Assembly: GCF_026015625.1 (NCBI RefSeq)
Contig: NZ_JAPDVG010000001.1
Span: 3,627,001 to 3,691,000 of the forward strand
DNA length: 64,000 nt
DNA from: Segatella copri
GTDB taxonomy: Bacteria > Bacteroidota > Bacteroidia > Bacteroidales > Bacteroidaceae
Reading direction: 5' to 3'
Each line of letters starts with the position of its first letter. Within the stretch, counting starts at the first letter, position 1. Positions 1 through 10,136 of the stretch are shown here, in pieces. Both the position numbers and the translations under genes were made by a program. Below the pieces are notes generated by a model. The model saw only the letters and a program-made list of their open reading frames with translations, was not told the origin of the DNA and did no database searches.

Positions 1-762
1 GGAAACCTTGAGCGGGGCATAATCCTTTTGCTGGATGATGTCTTCTACTTTCCATGAATAGATGGTTCCCGTGCGAGGGATGAAGGCATAGAGCGAATCG
101 CCAATCACCTCCATATCGTAGGATTCTCCAAGCGGCTCATTACTGCTGCCAATGAAATCGCCACCCGTACTGAGCTTGGCAAATACCTTATTGTTGTTTG
201 CTGCCTCCAGGTTCAGCGCCTCGCGGTCGAAGACTCGGATGTTGGTATACTTTGAGTCGCGCACGAAAACAAGACGAGGGGTTGCGCAAACACAGCCCAC
301 CTTCGAAATCATGCTGGCTGGCCAGGAACCTGTGCCCAGACGGCTGAGATATTTGCCCGTTTTCCTGTCGAAGATCTGTACCTCCTGATTTTCGCCGGCA
401 GCCACAAAGAGATGGTCGCCTTCAGCATAAACATCGCGTGCCAGCGTGCGGTCTCCGTTGCTCATGCTGCGCTTGAATTCCAACGTTTCGGCATCGAAGA
501 CATCGACACACTTGCCTGCAAAATTCGCCACATACAACTCTTCGCCATCGTGAAAGAGGTTGGCTGCATCCAGCGGTCTGCCACCTAAATCTTCGGCTGT
601 GCGGGAAAGATGTCCGTCCAGATAGAAATGATCTGCCACCTTGATGGTATCTACCGGTTGCGGTACCACTCTGTCTTCCGTTATCTCACGTATTTCTGTC
701 TTATCGCAGGAAGCTAAAGCCAGCATCATTCCTGCTCCTATCATGATCATATTTTTTCTCAT
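1..762 (-). CDS. Beta-propeller-like lipoprotein, 3' end cut by window edge
   Basis: Reads leftwards from ATG at 762 and stays open for 254 codons to the edge, so the C-terminus is missing. The N-terminus MRKNMIMIGAGMMLALASC is a lipoprotein signal with the lipidated Cys at residue 19. After it come repeating modules of the form ELYVANFAGKCVDVFD, HLFVAAGENQEVQIFDRKTG and TNIRVFDREA, the pattern of NHL/six-bladed beta-propellers common in Bacteroidetes outer-surface lipoproteins. It starts 13 bp after the zincin-like lipoprotein at 776-2065 and probably shares its transcript from the promoter at 2110-2141. No catalytic motif is visible. The propeller reading is inferred from repeat spacing; ligand and role are unknown. 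Confidence 0.75.
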   Translation of the reverse strand, partial: MRKNMIMIGAGMMLALASCDKTEIREITEDRVVPQPVDTIKVADHFYLDGHLSRTAEDLGGRPLDAANLFHDGEELYVANFAGKCVDVFDAETLEFKRSMSNGDRTLARDVYAEGDHLFVAAGENQEVQIFDRKTGKYLSRLGTGSWPASMISKVGCVCATPRLVFVRDSKYTNIRVFDREALNLEAANNNKVFAKLSTGGDFIGSSNEPLGESYDMEVIGDSLYAFIPRTGTIYSWKVEDIIQQKDYAPLKVS

Positions 763-775
763 ATCGTTTCCTCCT

Positions 776-2065
776 TTATTTTGCATGATCTTTAATCGGG
801 TTCTCTGTGAAATATTTCACCAGTCTGCTCTTTTTGTAAAAATCCTCTATGGTCTTCTGCAGTTTGGCATCATCCTTGAAGGTATCATTGATACCACAGT
901 CGCGATACTTGGCATTCTCATCTTTGTGGAAGCCCAGCAGATTGCGGTCGGTATAAGGGAGATCGCCCTTATGGCTCAACCACATGTGCAGCTGCCAGAT
1001 AAATTCCGGCCATCCTACGTTGACGCCTTCCGGTGTTTTGGCTGGATACGTCATGTTGCTGTCGTGACTATAGTCCATGCAGTGCATGTGCTCGTGGGTA
1101 ATTGCTTCCCATCCGCTGAACGAACCATAATGGCCATAGAAGTTCCAGTCGGTAACGGTCCAGATGTAGCCGCCGCCCAATCCACCGTATGCCGGACTAG
1201 ACTGTCCGAGCACGAAGTTTTTCGGTGCCTTGAATCTTTCCATTTCGCTCTGGTATTTCTCGGCAGTGAACGTTACTTTATTGTTGTCGTAGAGATCGCC
1301 GCCCATCACCTTCTTGAAGTTTGCCATCACATACTTATATTCCGGAGTGGTCATCATATAGGTATAGTTGGTGACAATCACCACCCATTCGCGGGCGTAG
1401 ATAGGTTTCATTTCACGGAACTTGTGCGATTCTCCAACCTCTGGAGTCCACCCGTAGTTGGAGAAACTGCAGGTCCATCTGGCGTCAATCTTTTGGAGCA
1501 TCTTGAAGTGCTCATCATCGCTCACGAGACGTGTCTTCATCCTGTTAAGGTCGAGATACGGGCAGGTGAAACTCACGAAGTTTCCGTTTTTCTTTTTCCA
1601 GATATTCCGTCTGCCAACGAATGATGGCTTGAAGGAGAAGCGGGAGAAGGCGGGAATGGATTTAATGAACGCCACCGGAATGTATTCATCCACTTCCGGG
1701 ATATACATCTCGAGTGTTACGTTGGAGACTGGTTTTGCCGACCAACTGGTGATGACGAGCGATTCATCCTCAGTAGATTTCTTAACATTGATGAGGTTGT
1801 CTGTCTGGAAGGTGTAATCCGGTTTGTCTACGATTTCAGTTGATGGGTCAGATAGATTCAGGATGTGTTTAGCCCGTTCTGCCGGCAACTTTTCGAAAAC
1901 CACCGTATCCTTTTTGAAATCTTCCTGAAACGGTTTTTCAATGTCGTTGTACACGATCTGGTCTTCATAATCGGTGGAGCAGGATGCCATCAGGGTCATC
2001 GCTGCCACGAGTGTGGTTCCAGCAGCCAGTGCCGGAATCTTTCGATGTTTTTTCTGCTTCATCAT
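776..2065 (-). CDS. Lipoprotein with HEHMH zincin-like motif
   Basis: 429 aa. The signal ends in the lipobox LMASC and a charged, probably surface-exposed stretch follows. Around residue 324 is THEHMHCMDYSH: an HExxH zinc motif (H324, E325, H328) with a further His six residues on (H334), giving HExxHxxxxxH as in metzincins but with Asp where those have Gly. Downstream WPEF and WQLHMW could also fit an M60-like arrangement with a distal Glu ligand. I infer an exported zinc metallopeptidase or a relative; the exact family is not recognised. It is the first gene of a two-gene unit with the propeller lipoprotein, so the two may act together at the outer membrane. Confidence 0.8.
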   Translation of the reverse strand: MMKQKKHRKIPALAAGTTLVAAMTLMASCSTDYEDQIVYNDIEKPFQEDFKKDTVVFEKLPAERAKHILNLSDPSTEIVDKPDYTFQTDNLINVKKSTEDESLVITSWSAKPVSNVTLEMYIPEVDEYIPVAFIKSIPAFSRFSFKPSFVGRRNIWKKKNGNFVSFTCPYLDLNRMKTRLVSDDEHFKMLQKIDARWTCSFSNYGWTPEVGESHKFREMKPIYAREWVVIVTNYTYMMTTPEYKYVMANFKKVMGGDLYDNNKVTFTAEKYQSEMERFKAPKNFVLGQSSPAYGGLGGGYIWTVTDWNFYGHYGSFSGWEAITHEHMHCMDYSHDSNMTYPAKTPEGVNVGWPEFIWQLHMWLSHKGDLPYTDRNLLGFHKDENAKYRDCGINDTFKDDAKLQKTIEDFYKKSRLVKYFTENPIKDHAK

Positions 2066-2109
2066 TTTGAGTTTTTACTGTTAAAATACTTACTATGAAA
2101 AATAGGATG

Positions 2110-2141
2110 CAAAGATAAGAATAAATATTGGTTTGTCCAAA
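2110..2141 (-). promoter_or_regulatory. Bacteroidetes promoter for the 776-2065 lipoprotein
   Basis: On the minus strand TTTG (complement of 2138-2141), a 20-bp spacer, then TATCTTTG (complement of 2110-2117). This matches TTTG-N19-21-TAnnTTTG exactly. It predicts a leader of about 40 nt. Confidence 0.75.
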
Positions 2142-2193
2142 TAATCATGCTGTTATATTTTTGAAAAATCTCTTTTTTTTCAAAGAAAAGTTG

Positions 2194-2201
2194 TATATTT
2201 G
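2194..2201 (+). promoter_or_regulatory. -7 element TATATTTG upstream of C10 protease
   Basis: TATATTTG matches the TAnnTTTG -7 box and lies about 95 bp before the protease start. No convincing TTTG -33 box is found at 19-21 bp, so this is weaker than the other promoters listed. Confidence 0.45.
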
Positions 2202-2296
2202 CAGAAAACTTTCTGGATGATGGCAAAGTGTAGCTAATCTGATATTTCCAGAAGGTGGCGTAATTAACTCAATATCAAATAAAAAGACCTGAAGAA

Positions 2297-4960
2297 ATGA
2301 AAAAGAAAGAAGAAAGGAAAAAATGGAAGGGACTGAAAATGGGGAACCTATTTGTGGGATTCGTTGCTCTGATGATGACCTGTTCTCAAACTGTTCATGC
2401 CGAGGAAATTAACTGGCAGAAGGCGGCGGAGATTGCTAAGAGATATGTCACTCTGCCGCAAAACGACGGTATGAAAGCAAAGGAGAAGGGCAGGAAAAAT
2501 AAGGCTGGTACACCTTATTATATATATAATGATGCGCGGGGACAGGGATTCGTTATCGTATCAGGTGATGACCAGATGGGTGAAGTGCTGGGATACAGCA
2601 AAGAAGGTAGTCTCGATACGCTCAATGCCAATCCCTGCGTAAAACTGCTGCTTTCGGGATACCGACAGACTTTCGAGGTGCTGAAAGAAGGAAAGGTGAA
2701 GGTGCAAAGCCATACACGCAACGGACTTTACTCTAAAACCGTAGCGCCGATGCTGAAAAGCAAATGGGGACAGTCGTATCCGTTTAATGCTAAAACGGGA
2801 TATGAATACAGCGGCTGTGTGGCTACGGCTGTGGCTCAGATGATGTATTATCATCAGTGGCCGGCTCAGGGACAGGGAAAAAACGAATATGTGGTAACCT
2901 ACTACCAGGACAAGAAAAGTGCGGATTTCAGTCAGTCGCATTACGACTGGGCCAACATGTTGCCCGACTACCGCTATCCGGTTCAGGCTACTCCTGCAGA
3001 GATTGATGCCGTAGCCTTACTGATGAACGATGTGGGTGTGGCTTCTTTCATGCAATATACGCCCAGCGCAAGTGGAACCCAGGGAGTCTTCGCCTATCAG
3101 GCGTTGCAGAAGCATTTCGATTATTCGGCAGCCTATGTTACGAAAGCTGTAGAAGGACCGGGAAGGTTTGCCGAAATCCTGAGACAGGAACTGCTTAACG
3201 GATGTCCGGTTTATCTGGAAGGCAGACCAGCCGGTTCGGCTTCCGGTCATGCCTGGGTAACTGATGGTTTCGATGAAAACGGCCTCTTCCACATGAACTT
3301 CGGTTGGGAGGGACAGGGCGATGCCTACTATTCGCTCACCAATCTCAATGTTTCGCAGACCGGAAGTGAGTTTCAGGGCAAACCGCTTGCCTTTAACCGT
3401 GCCATTACCGCCATTTTAGCTCATCCCAACAACGGGAAATATCCCGAAATAGAGCGCGGACTGCTGGAAACTTCGCCGCAGCTGATGTTCAACGAGGGCG
3501 GTTCTCTCAGCCTGAAAGAGGCGTCGGGAAAGTTATTCGAGCCTTCACAGCCGGTAACTGTCGAGATGAATTCCTTCGTCAACAGAGGCAAGCCTTTCAG
3601 GGGTGACATCGGTGTTGCCGTTTATGATGAAGCAGGGAATCTCAAGCAGGTGGTTTATTCAGATGATCATCAGCAGGGAGGCTTTACGGAAAGACTTTAT
3701 GGCGGAGAGCAGAAGGGATGGATGGGAACTGATTATCTTATCAATCAGGCTCAGAAAATCAGTCTCAGTCTTGCCGGTCTTGAAAACGGCTATTACCGTA
3801 TCATTGCTATATGTGCAGCCCGGAAGGATGATGGTTCATGGGATGATTTCCTGCCGATGAAGAAGGCACCTGTTATCGGGGTGGAACTGAAAGACGGTGC
3901 CGGCCGCATCTCTGAAATCTGTTCGGAAGATGCCCGCTTCCAACTGATGGGGCAGCCAAGACTTGACGGCAAAGCTGAACAGGGCAGCAAGGTACGTGCC
4001 TTCTTCACTATCAAGAACCTCAATGGTGTGCCACGCGACTGTTACCTGAGAGTGAAACTGCTGGATGAGAACCAGGAGGTTGTGCTGAGTACACGTGTGG
4101 ACCAGCTGACCGAAATAGATGGTTTCAGCGAGACCGAAATCCCGATTCTCCTTTCGGTTCCTGCCCAGCTTGCTCCGGGATATTATCAGGTGAAACTGGA
4201 GATTACTTCGGATGAAGCCGAAACCCAGGATTGTCCGGTCAACGGAATCCACGACCAGGATGCAGCCTATATAGAGGTGGTAAAGGGAGAAGAGAAACCG
4301 CTGATGGCAAAAGCTGAAGTCTTTCTGGCTGATGATTCGAACGAGAAGATAGAAACCGGAAGCGTCGATGTATCGAAGGTATCTCTCTTCAAGATGGGTG
4401 TTTCGCTGCGTACGACAGAAGACCGCAGTTACGAGGGGCATGTTTCCCTCATCTCTGAAGATGTACATACAAAGGAAGAAATAGAGGTAAATGGAATCAG
4501 CGATGATGTAACCGTCTCATCAGCTTTAGACGTGCCGCTTTACAGCTACTGGCTGCGCAAGAATAATCTGCCTTGGACCGACGGTCATACCTATCTGTTC
4601 AGGGTGATGGGCGAGATAGGAGGAAAGAAAGTGGAACTGAAGAATCCGCAGGAACCTTCTTATTTTCTCAAGCGAAAGGGCGATATCCTTATTCTCTATC
4701 AGGATACAGCTACAGGAATAGAAAATGCTACCATCTCTGATACTGAAACCGAGATCTGTCGCGAGGGACAGCAACTCTTGGTTTCGGGCAAGGACGTGAG
4801 AAAGATTAAACTGTATCATGCGGGAGGAAACCTGCTCAGACAGGCATCTGGTACGGATGGAAAAACAGTCAGTCTCTCTTTACAGGGTATCAGACAAGGC
4901 GTTTATCTGTTGCGGGTAGAAAACGGTATGCAAAGCAAGACATATAAACTGCTGCTTTAA
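2297..4960 (+). CDS. Secreted C10 (streptopain-like) cysteine protease with T9SS tail
   Basis: 887 aa. Signal peptide (hydrophobic core GNLFVGFVALMMTCS, cleavage near VHA), then a Spi-like propeptide (about 38-140) and the C10 catalytic domain. The nucleophile is C174 in YSGCVATAVAQMMYYHQW and the His is H318 in SGHAWVTDGF, followed by FHMNFGWEG as in streptopain and interpain A. Residues 400-800 look like repeated Ig-like extension domains. The last 80 residues end in GVYLLRVENGMQSKTYKLLL, a type A sorting signal of type IX secretion, so the enzyme is probably exported through T9SS and processed. The first 14 residues are unusually Lys-rich; Met15 is a possible alternative start. Monocistronic, with a terminator at 5015. 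Confidence 0.93.
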   Translation: MKKKEERKKWKGLKMGNLFVGFVALMMTCSQTVHAEEINWQKAAEIAKRYVTLPQNDGMKAKEKGRKNKAGTPYYIYNDARGQGFVIVSGDDQMGEVLGYSKEGSLDTLNANPCVKLLLSGYRQTFEVLKEGKVKVQSHTRNGLYSKTVAPMLKSKWGQSYPFNAKTGYEYSGCVATAVAQMMYYHQWPAQGQGKNEYVVTYYQDKKSADFSQSHYDWANMLPDYRYPVQATPAEIDAVALLMNDVGVASFMQYTPSASGTQGVFAYQALQKHFDYSAAYVTKAVEGPGRFAEILRQELLNGCPVYLEGRPAGSASGHAWVTDGFDENGLFHMNFGWEGQGDAYYSLTNLNVSQTGSEFQGKPLAFNRAITAILAHPNNGKYPEIERGLLETSPQLMFNEGGSLSLKEASGKLFEPSQPVTVEMNSFVNRGKPFRGDIGVAVYDEAGNLKQVVYSDDHQQGGFTERLYGGEQKGWMGTDYLINQAQKISLSLAGLENGYYRIIAICAARKDDGSWDDFLPMKKAPVIGVELKDGAGRISEICSEDARFQLMGQPRLDGKAEQGSKVRAFFTIKNLNGVPRDCYLRVKLLDENQEVVLSTRVDQLTEIDGFSETEIPILLSVPAQLAPGYYQVKLEITSDEAETQDCPVNGIHDQDAAYIEVVKGEEKPLMAKAEVFLADDSNEKIETGSVDVSKVSLFKMGVSLRTTEDRSYEGHVSLISEDVHTKEEIEVNGISDDVTVSSALDVPLYSYWLRKNNLPWTDGHTYLFRVMGEIGGKKVELKNPQEPSYFLKRKGDILILYQDTATGIENATISDTETEICREGQQLLVSGKDVRKIKLYHAGGNLLRQASGTDGKTVSLSLQGIRQGVYLLRVENGMQSKTYKLLL

Positions 4961-5014
4961 ACGGATGTTCCTGTTTCGGAAACAGAACAGGTTATTCGAT
5001 GTAAGTATAAAAAG

Positions 5015-5046
5015 AAAGCTCAGGGCTATCTGCCCTGAGCTTTTTT
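5015..5046. terminator. Bidirectional terminator between C10 protease and fumarase
   Basis: Perfect 9-bp stem GCTCAGGGC/GCCCTGAGC (5018-5040) with a 5-nt loop, flanked by A-run and T-run (5041-5046), so it can serve both convergent genes. Confidence 0.9.
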
Positions 5047-5068
5047 CATTATCATGATTTCAGTATCA

Positions 5069-6727
5069 TTACTTCTGGCATTCCTTGCAAGGAGTCCAAG
5101 GCTTCAACTGCTTGAAGAAGTCGTTGCCCTTATCATCTACGAGGATGAATGCAGGGAAGTCCTCTACGGTAATCTTCCAGATAGCCTCCATACCGAGCTC
5201 TGGGTACTCTACGCACTCGATGCTCTTGATAGAACTCTGAGAGAGAACGGCAGCTACACCACCGATAGTACCGAGGTAGAAACCACCATGCTTCTTGCAA
5301 GCCTCTGTAACAACATCGCCACGGTTACCCTTGGCAATCATTACAAGGCTAGCGCCATGATCCTGGAACTCATCTACGTATGGGTCCATACGGTTGGCTG
5401 TGGTAGGTCCCATAGAGCCACATGGATAACCCTCTGGAGTCTTGGCTGGTCCTGCATAGAGGATAGGGTGGTTCTTGAAGTACTCAGGCATCTCCTCGCC
5501 TGCATCCAGACGAGCCTTGAGCTTAGCGTGAGCGATGTCACGAGCCACGATGATGGTACCCTTCAAGTTAACACGGGTGCTTACAGGATACTTGGTCAAC
5601 TCAGCACGAACTGCGTCGATACCCTTGTCGAGGTCAATCTCGATACCCTTGGTACCCTCACCTGGGTTGCGGAGCTCCTCAGGAATCAACTCTGTTGGGT
5701 TCTCATCCATCTTCTCCAACCAGATACCGTCCTTGTTGATCTTAGCCTTGATGTTGCGGTCGGCAGAGCAGCTTACACCCATACCGATAGGGCAGCTTGC
5801 ACCATGACGTGGCAGACGGATCACGCGGATATCGTGAGCGAGATACTTACCACCGAACTGTGCACCCAAGCCAATCTTGTGAGCCTCTTCGAGGAGCTTG
5901 TTCTCCAAGTCGATGTCACGGAAAGCACGACCCGTCTCATCACCTGTTGTAGGCAACTCATCGTAGTACTTGATAGAAGCCAACTTCACGGTGAGGAGGT
6001 TCTTCTCAGCTGAAGTACCACCGATAACGAAGGCGATGTGGTAAGGAGGACATGCTGCTGTACCCAGACTCTTCATCTTCTCTACGAGGAATGGGAGCAA
6101 TGTGCCCTCGTTCTGGATAGTAGCCTTGGTCATTGGGTAGAAGTAGGTCTTGTTGGCAGAGCCACCACCCTTAGCTACCATCACGAAGCGGTACTCGTCG
6201 CCCTCTGTAGCCTCGATATCAATCTGAGCAGGAAGGTTGCAACGGGTGTTCACCTCATCATACATGTTGAGAGGAGCGTTCTGAGAATAACGGAGGTTGT
6301 CCTGTGTGTAGGTGTTGTAAACACCCAGGCTCAGTGCCTCTTCGTCCTCGAAGTCGGTCCATACGCGCTGGCCCTTCTCACCGTGGATGATAGCAGTACC
6401 TGTATCCTGGCAGAATGGGAGGATGCCCTTCACGGCAGTCTCTGCATTGCGGAGGAACTGGAGTGCTACGTACTTGTCGTTCTCTGAAGCCTCTGGGTCG
6501 CTGAGGATCTTAGCTACCTGGAGGTTGTGCTCACGACGGAGCATGAACTCTACGTCGTGGAAACCCTGCTGTGCCAGCAAAGTAAGAGCTTCCTTAGAAA
6601 CCTTGAGGATAGTCTTACCCTCGAACTCTGCTGTACTTACGCCTTCCTTAGAGATAAGGCGATACTCTGTCTTGTCCTCTCCAATCTGGAACATTGGAGC
6701 ATACTTAAAATCTGGAGTTTTTGCCAT
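5069..6727 (-). CDS. fumA: Class I fumarate hydratase (4Fe-4S, single chain)
   Basis: 552 aa, the usual length of one-chain class I fumarases. It interconverts fumarate and malate in the cytoplasm, serving the TCA cycle and the fumarate/succinate branch of anaerobic Bacteroidetes. N-terminal half holds FCQDTGTAI and [10 protein letters not shown]; the middle has [17 protein letters not shown] and [19 protein letters not shown], supplying cysteines for the oxygen-sensitive cluster; the C-terminal half has [19 protein letters not shown]. It lies 43 bp downstream of the DUF4954 gene on the same strand, so hflX-DUF4954-fumA may be one transcript, although no functional link is evident. Confidence 0.96.
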   Translation of the reverse strand: MAKTPDFKYAPMFQIGEDKTEYRLISKEGVSTAEFEGKTILKVSKEALTLLAQQGFHDVEFMLRREHNLQVAKILSDPEASENDKYVALQFLRNAETAVKGILPFCQDTGTAIIHGEKGQRVWTDFEDEEALSLGVYNTYTQDNLRYSQNAPLNMYDEVNTRCNLPAQIDIEATEGDEYRFVMVAKGGGSANKTYFYPMTKATIQNEGTLLPFLVEKMKSLGTAACPPYHIAFVIGGTSAEKNLLTVKLASIKYYDELPTTGDETGRAFRDIDLENKLLEEAHKIGLGAQFGGKYLAHDIRVIRLPRHGASCPIGMGVSCSADRNIKAKINKDGIWLEKMDENPTELIPEELRNPGEGTKGIEIDLDKGIDAVRAELTKYPVSTRVNLKGTIIVARDIAHAKLKARLDAGEEMPEYFKNHPILYAGPAKTPEGYPCGSMGPTTANRMDPYVDEFQDHGASLVMIAKGNRGDVVTEACKKHGGFYLGTIGGVAAVLSQSSIKSIECVEYPELGMEAIWKITVEDFPAFILVDDKGNDFFKQLKPWTPCKECQK

Positions 6728-6770
6728 AATGTTTTTTGTTATTTTAAACTGTTGAAATATTCAAGTCTAA

Positions 6771-8627
6771 TTAATTCTCATATTCTATTTCCTGGTCGAG
6801 GCTGTCGACGAAGTTGCGGAAAACCTCTTCCTCCACATCGCCCATGGCAAATTCTTTCTCAGCATCCTTTCGGATTTCTGCTATCCATGAGCGGCGTGCC
6901 TTGATATAATCTTCGTGTATGCGGTTGGCATCTTCGAGTGTGATGTCACTGATGCCGTAGTAATCGCAGATCATCTGGTAGGTCCATGCCCACTGGTAGT
7001 CGCGATAGTTGGCATTGATTTCTTCAAACCGGTCGAGCAACTGTTCTATATTCTCGATAGTTCCTTCCTTCACATCCCTAACGATGCCTTCTTCTTCAGA
7101 AACCGGGAGTAGGAGTCCCGAAAGATCATCCCAATCGCCCACGCCGACATGGCTGGCTGGAGGGGTGATGGCTGGGTCGCGCTTCAGTACACGCTTCAAT
7201 ACGGCACCCATGTAGATGCGGAGGGCGATATCATAATATTTGATGCCCTTGTGGAGCGATGAAGCCGGTATGATATATTCGTGATAGAGATACTGCGAAA
7301 CATTATCGCCCGTTACCTCGCGCAGGTTTTCAAGAATCTTCTTACCCTTCAGAATCTCGCCAACAGAATAAGGTGAAAGCCAGTCGAAGTTGACGATGCT
7401 CTTGCGGTTCTCCATAGCACGGAGATCACGCTTAGGCCATTTTTTGATATCGCGGTACAGACCTACGGTAGTGATGTTTCTGCCCGGGATGAGGAACATC
7501 TTGTCGCCATCGGCAATGAGGTAGGCGAAAGGCAGATTGCGGGTGTTAGGGTGGTGCATCAGCTTGCCGAAGCATACTGAGAAGGAACCCAGAGTGGCTG
7601 GCATCAGGAGATAAGCACCGCTGGCTGTCTTGGAACCGCGCTCCAGAATGCCCCAGTGCATAGGTCCCATCTTGTAGGCATGGTTGCTGAAGTTGGTGGC
7701 AGAACCGGCGTTATAGAAAGAGAACATGCCTCCGATAAGCAGACTGCTCTTATGATGAGAAGCGGTGAAAGGACCGCAGAAGGCTGCACAAGCCTCGCCA
7801 TTGCTCATATAGGAGTTGGCGAAGAATACGGAGGCTGATGCGGTAAAGCCGTTAGACAGCTGGCAGGCTTCGCCTACGAAGCAATCCTGTATCTTTACGC
7901 TGTTGATGACGCTGGCGCCTTCAGCGATGATGCTGTTTTCTGTAATAACGCCTGTGCCGATATATACGTTGCCATGAACAGAGCCCAATAGCGTACAGTC
8001 GCTCAGACGGGAAGCACCGTTCACTTCGCAGTAATCATTGATTACGCAGTTAGTAATCTCCTTGGTATTGATGATCTTCACATTATTGCCAATCTGTCCC
8101 CGATCCGGCATCTTGTTGTCGATGTCGGTCTTGATGAGCTGGCGAATCTTCTCCTTCATTTCCTTGTCAGGGAAATGCTTCACCATGAAGGCTGCCAGCT
8201 GGCTGTTCAGATCGCTGAAGAGGATTACGTTGCCTTCGCCCACCTCGTTGAGTACGCTCACAAGATTTCCTTCGCCGTAAGTAGCTCCCTCGGTGGTTTC
8301 CATGGTCGAGATGTTTGAGATGTAGCAATCATCGCCAATGGTATAGTTGTTGATGAAATTGCCTACGTTTTCTATCAGACAGTCGTCGCCTATGGTTACA
8401 TTGCGCAAGGTGGCATTGTTGATGCCCGAATGCTTTACGAAGCCCTGGCTCACCTCCACGTTCTTGTTGAAGGATCCGATGTTTATTTCGCCATAGAGCA
8501 TCACGCGGTGCATGAAGTTGGGCTTGAAATCTTCTGATACATTGACTGAGGTCCAGTCTTCGGCCCAGCAGTCGTTATGTTTAAGCACCTCGATTTCCTC
8601 GGTGGTTAAAGGTCTGTAATCATTCAT
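6771..8627 (-). CDS. DUF4954 family left-handed beta-helix protein
   Basis: 618 aa. Residues about 50-330 carry hexapeptide-like turns (ATLRNVTIGDDCLIENVGN, NYTIGDDCYISNIS, NVYIGTGVITENSIIAEG), the signature of a left-handed beta-helix as in sugar-nucleotide and acyl transferases. The Asn/Gly-rich core SHHKSSLLIGGMFSFYNAG follows, and the last 200 residues are helical. The whole architecture matches the Bacteroidetes DUF4954 family. I infer a hexapeptide-repeat enzyme or scaffold of unknown substrate. No signal peptide, so cytoplasmic. It sits 28 bp after hflX and 43 bp before fumarase. Confidence 0.85.
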   Translation of the reverse strand: MNDYRPLTTEEIEVLKHNDCWAEDWTSVNVSEDFKPNFMHRVMLYGEINIGSFNKNVEVSQGFVKHSGINNATLRNVTIGDDCLIENVGNFINNYTIGDDCYISNISTMETTEGATYGEGNLVSVLNEVGEGNVILFSDLNSQLAAFMVKHFPDKEMKEKIRQLIKTDIDNKMPDRGQIGNNVKIINTKEITNCVINDYCEVNGASRLSDCTLLGSVHGNVYIGTGVITENSIIAEGASVINSVKIQDCFVGEACQLSNGFTASASVFFANSYMSNGEACAAFCGPFTASHHKSSLLIGGMFSFYNAGSATNFSNHAYKMGPMHWGILERGSKTASGAYLLMPATLGSFSVCFGKLMHHPNTRNLPFAYLIADGDKMFLIPGRNITTVGLYRDIKKWPKRDLRAMENRKSIVNFDWLSPYSVGEILKGKKILENLREVTGDNVSQYLYHEYIIPASSLHKGIKYYDIALRIYMGAVLKRVLKRDPAITPPASHVGVGDWDDLSGLLLPVSEEEGIVRDVKEGTIENIEQLLDRFEEINANYRDYQWAWTYQMICDYYGISDITLEDANRIHEDYIKARRSWIAEIRKDAEKEFAMGDVEEEVFRNFVDSLDQEIEYEN

Positions 8628-8655
8628 AACTTACTTGTTATTGATATTTATGTTC

Positions 8656-9903
8656 TTACTCATAATCCTGGTACAGGAAGTCGTTGTATGGATACTTCTG
8701 TACGTGCAACTCTCTTACTTTCTTGTAGAGTATCTCGCGGAATTCGTCGATGTTCTCCTTGTTCTTTGCCGAGATGAAGAGGCAGTCCTCATTGAGTTTT
8801 GCCATCCAGGTCTTCTTCAGGTCTTCCAGCGGGATGTTCTCTTTCTCCATCGGTGTGAGGTCGTCTTCCTCTTTTTCTACCCATGAGTAGTTGTCTATCT
8901 TGTTGAAGATAATCATCGATGGCTTATCGGCGCAATCCAGTTCCTTGAGCGTATTCTCTACTACCTGGATCTGCTCTTCGAAGTCGGGATGTGAGATGTC
9001 TACTACGTGCAGAAGAAGGTCGGCCTCGCGTGTCTCGTCAAGGGTACTCTTGAATGAGTCGACCAGGTCGGTTGGCAATTTGCGGATGAATCCTACGGTA
9101 TCGGCAAGGAGGAACGGCAGGTTGTCTACCACTACCTTGCGTACGGTGGTGTCGAGGGTGGCAAAGAGTTTGTTCTCTGCAAACACCTCGCTCTTGCTGA
9201 GCAGATTCATGATGGTAGATTTACCTACGTTGGTATAGCCTACCAGTGCTACGCGCACCATTCTGCCTCTGTTTTTTCGCTGTGTAGTCTTCTGCTTGTC
9301 GATTTCTGCCAGTCGCTCTTTGAGGAGACTCATTCTGCCGAGGATGATACGGCGGTCCATCTCGAGCTGGGTCTCACCCGGTCCACGCAGACCAACAGAT
9401 CCCTTACCGCCACCAGAACCTGAACCACCACCCTGTCGTTCCAGGTGAGTCCAGAGTCTTTGCAGACGAGGGAGCATATAACGATATTGCGCCAACTCTA
9501 CCTGGGTTTTAGCCGCAGCGGTTTGCGCACGCATGGCGAAGATATCGAGGATGAGTGAGGTGCGGTCCAGAATCTTTACCTGCAGTTCCTGTTCGATGTT
9601 ACGGATCTGTTTGGCAGAAAGCTCATCATCAAAGATGACCATACCTACTTCTCTATCTTCCTCTTCTTCGTTTTTGATATATTCTTTGATTTCTTCGAGT
9701 TTACCCTTACCCACATAGGTGGTCTGGTTAGGAGAAACCACCTTCTGCGTGAATCGCTTTACGGTGACAGCCCCCGCAGTATCGGCAAGAAATTCCAGCT
9801 CGTCGAGATATTCTTTTGTCTTGGCTTCGTCCTGTGTCTTGGTAATCAGACCCACGAGTACAGCGGTTTCCGCCTTGACTTCTGATATTACAAATTCTTT
9901 CAT
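8656..9903 (-). CDS. hflX: Ribosome-associated GTPase HflX
   Basis: 415 aa. N-terminal HflX domain (to about 195) with the Gly-rich linker GGGSGSGGGKGSVGLRGPGE, then the GTPase domain: G1 GYTNVGKST, G3 DTVGFIRKLP, G4 NKID, G5 ISAKN. HflX proteins bind the 50S subunit and split stalled or hibernating 70S ribosomes. Possible first gene of a unit with DUF4954 and fumarase, from the promoter at 9943-9973. Length and motifs are typical. Confidence 0.96.
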   Translation of the reverse strand: MKEFVISEVKAETAVLVGLITKTQDEAKTKEYLDELEFLADTAGAVTVKRFTQKVVSPNQTTYVGKGKLEEIKEYIKNEEEEDREVGMVIFDDELSAKQIRNIEQELQVKILDRTSLILDIFAMRAQTAAAKTQVELAQYRYMLPRLQRLWTHLERQGGGSGSGGGKGSVGLRGPGETQLEMDRRIILGRMSLLKERLAEIDKQKTTQRKNRGRMVRVALVGYTNVGKSTIMNLLSKSEVFAENKLFATLDTTVRKVVVDNLPFLLADTVGFIRKLPTDLVDSFKSTLDETREADLLLHVVDISHPDFEEQIQVVENTLKELDCADKPSMIIFNKIDNYSWVEKEEDDLTPMEKENIPLEDLKKTWMAKLNEDCLFISAKNKENIDEFREILYKKVRELHVQKYPYNDFLYQDYE

Positions 9904-9942
9904 CTAATTTCTTTATATATATAATAATGTGAAAAGATAGTG

Positions 9943-9973
9943 CAAAGATAGTGTAAAATACAGAGAAAACAAA
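9943..9973 (-). promoter_or_regulatory. hflX promoter
   Basis: Minus strand TTTG (complement of 9970-9973), 19-bp spacer, TATCTTTG (complement of 9943-9950). The predicted transcript starts roughly 35 nt before the hflX ATG. Confidence 0.75.
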
Positions 9974-10093
9974 ATATAGCATCAATATTTTAACTTTTTT
10001 ATTAATGTGGCAGAAAATATTCAAAAGACACAAAATGCACAGCTGTATTTTAGCCACAACTGCTCACAAAGGGTCTTTTGGGTGCGCAAAAAT

Positions 10094-10107
10094 TGTAAAC
10101 GTTTACG
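10094..10107. promoter_or_regulatory. LacI/GalR-family operator
   Basis: TGTAAACGTTTACG holds the perfect 12-bp palindrome GTAAACGTTTAC with a central CG, the canonical LacI-family site. It lies 30 bp upstream of the -33 box at 10137 and so belongs to the GH97 control region. No LacI-type regulator gene is in the window. Confidence 0.6.
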
Positions 10108-10136
10108 TGGTTTTTTGCATAAAAAATCGAGATTTA

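Noticed and set aside
641..1624. Long plus-strand ORF (327 codons) opposite the zincin-like lipoprotein
   Set aside because: Antisense of a well-supported lipoprotein gene; no family resemblance and no promoter.
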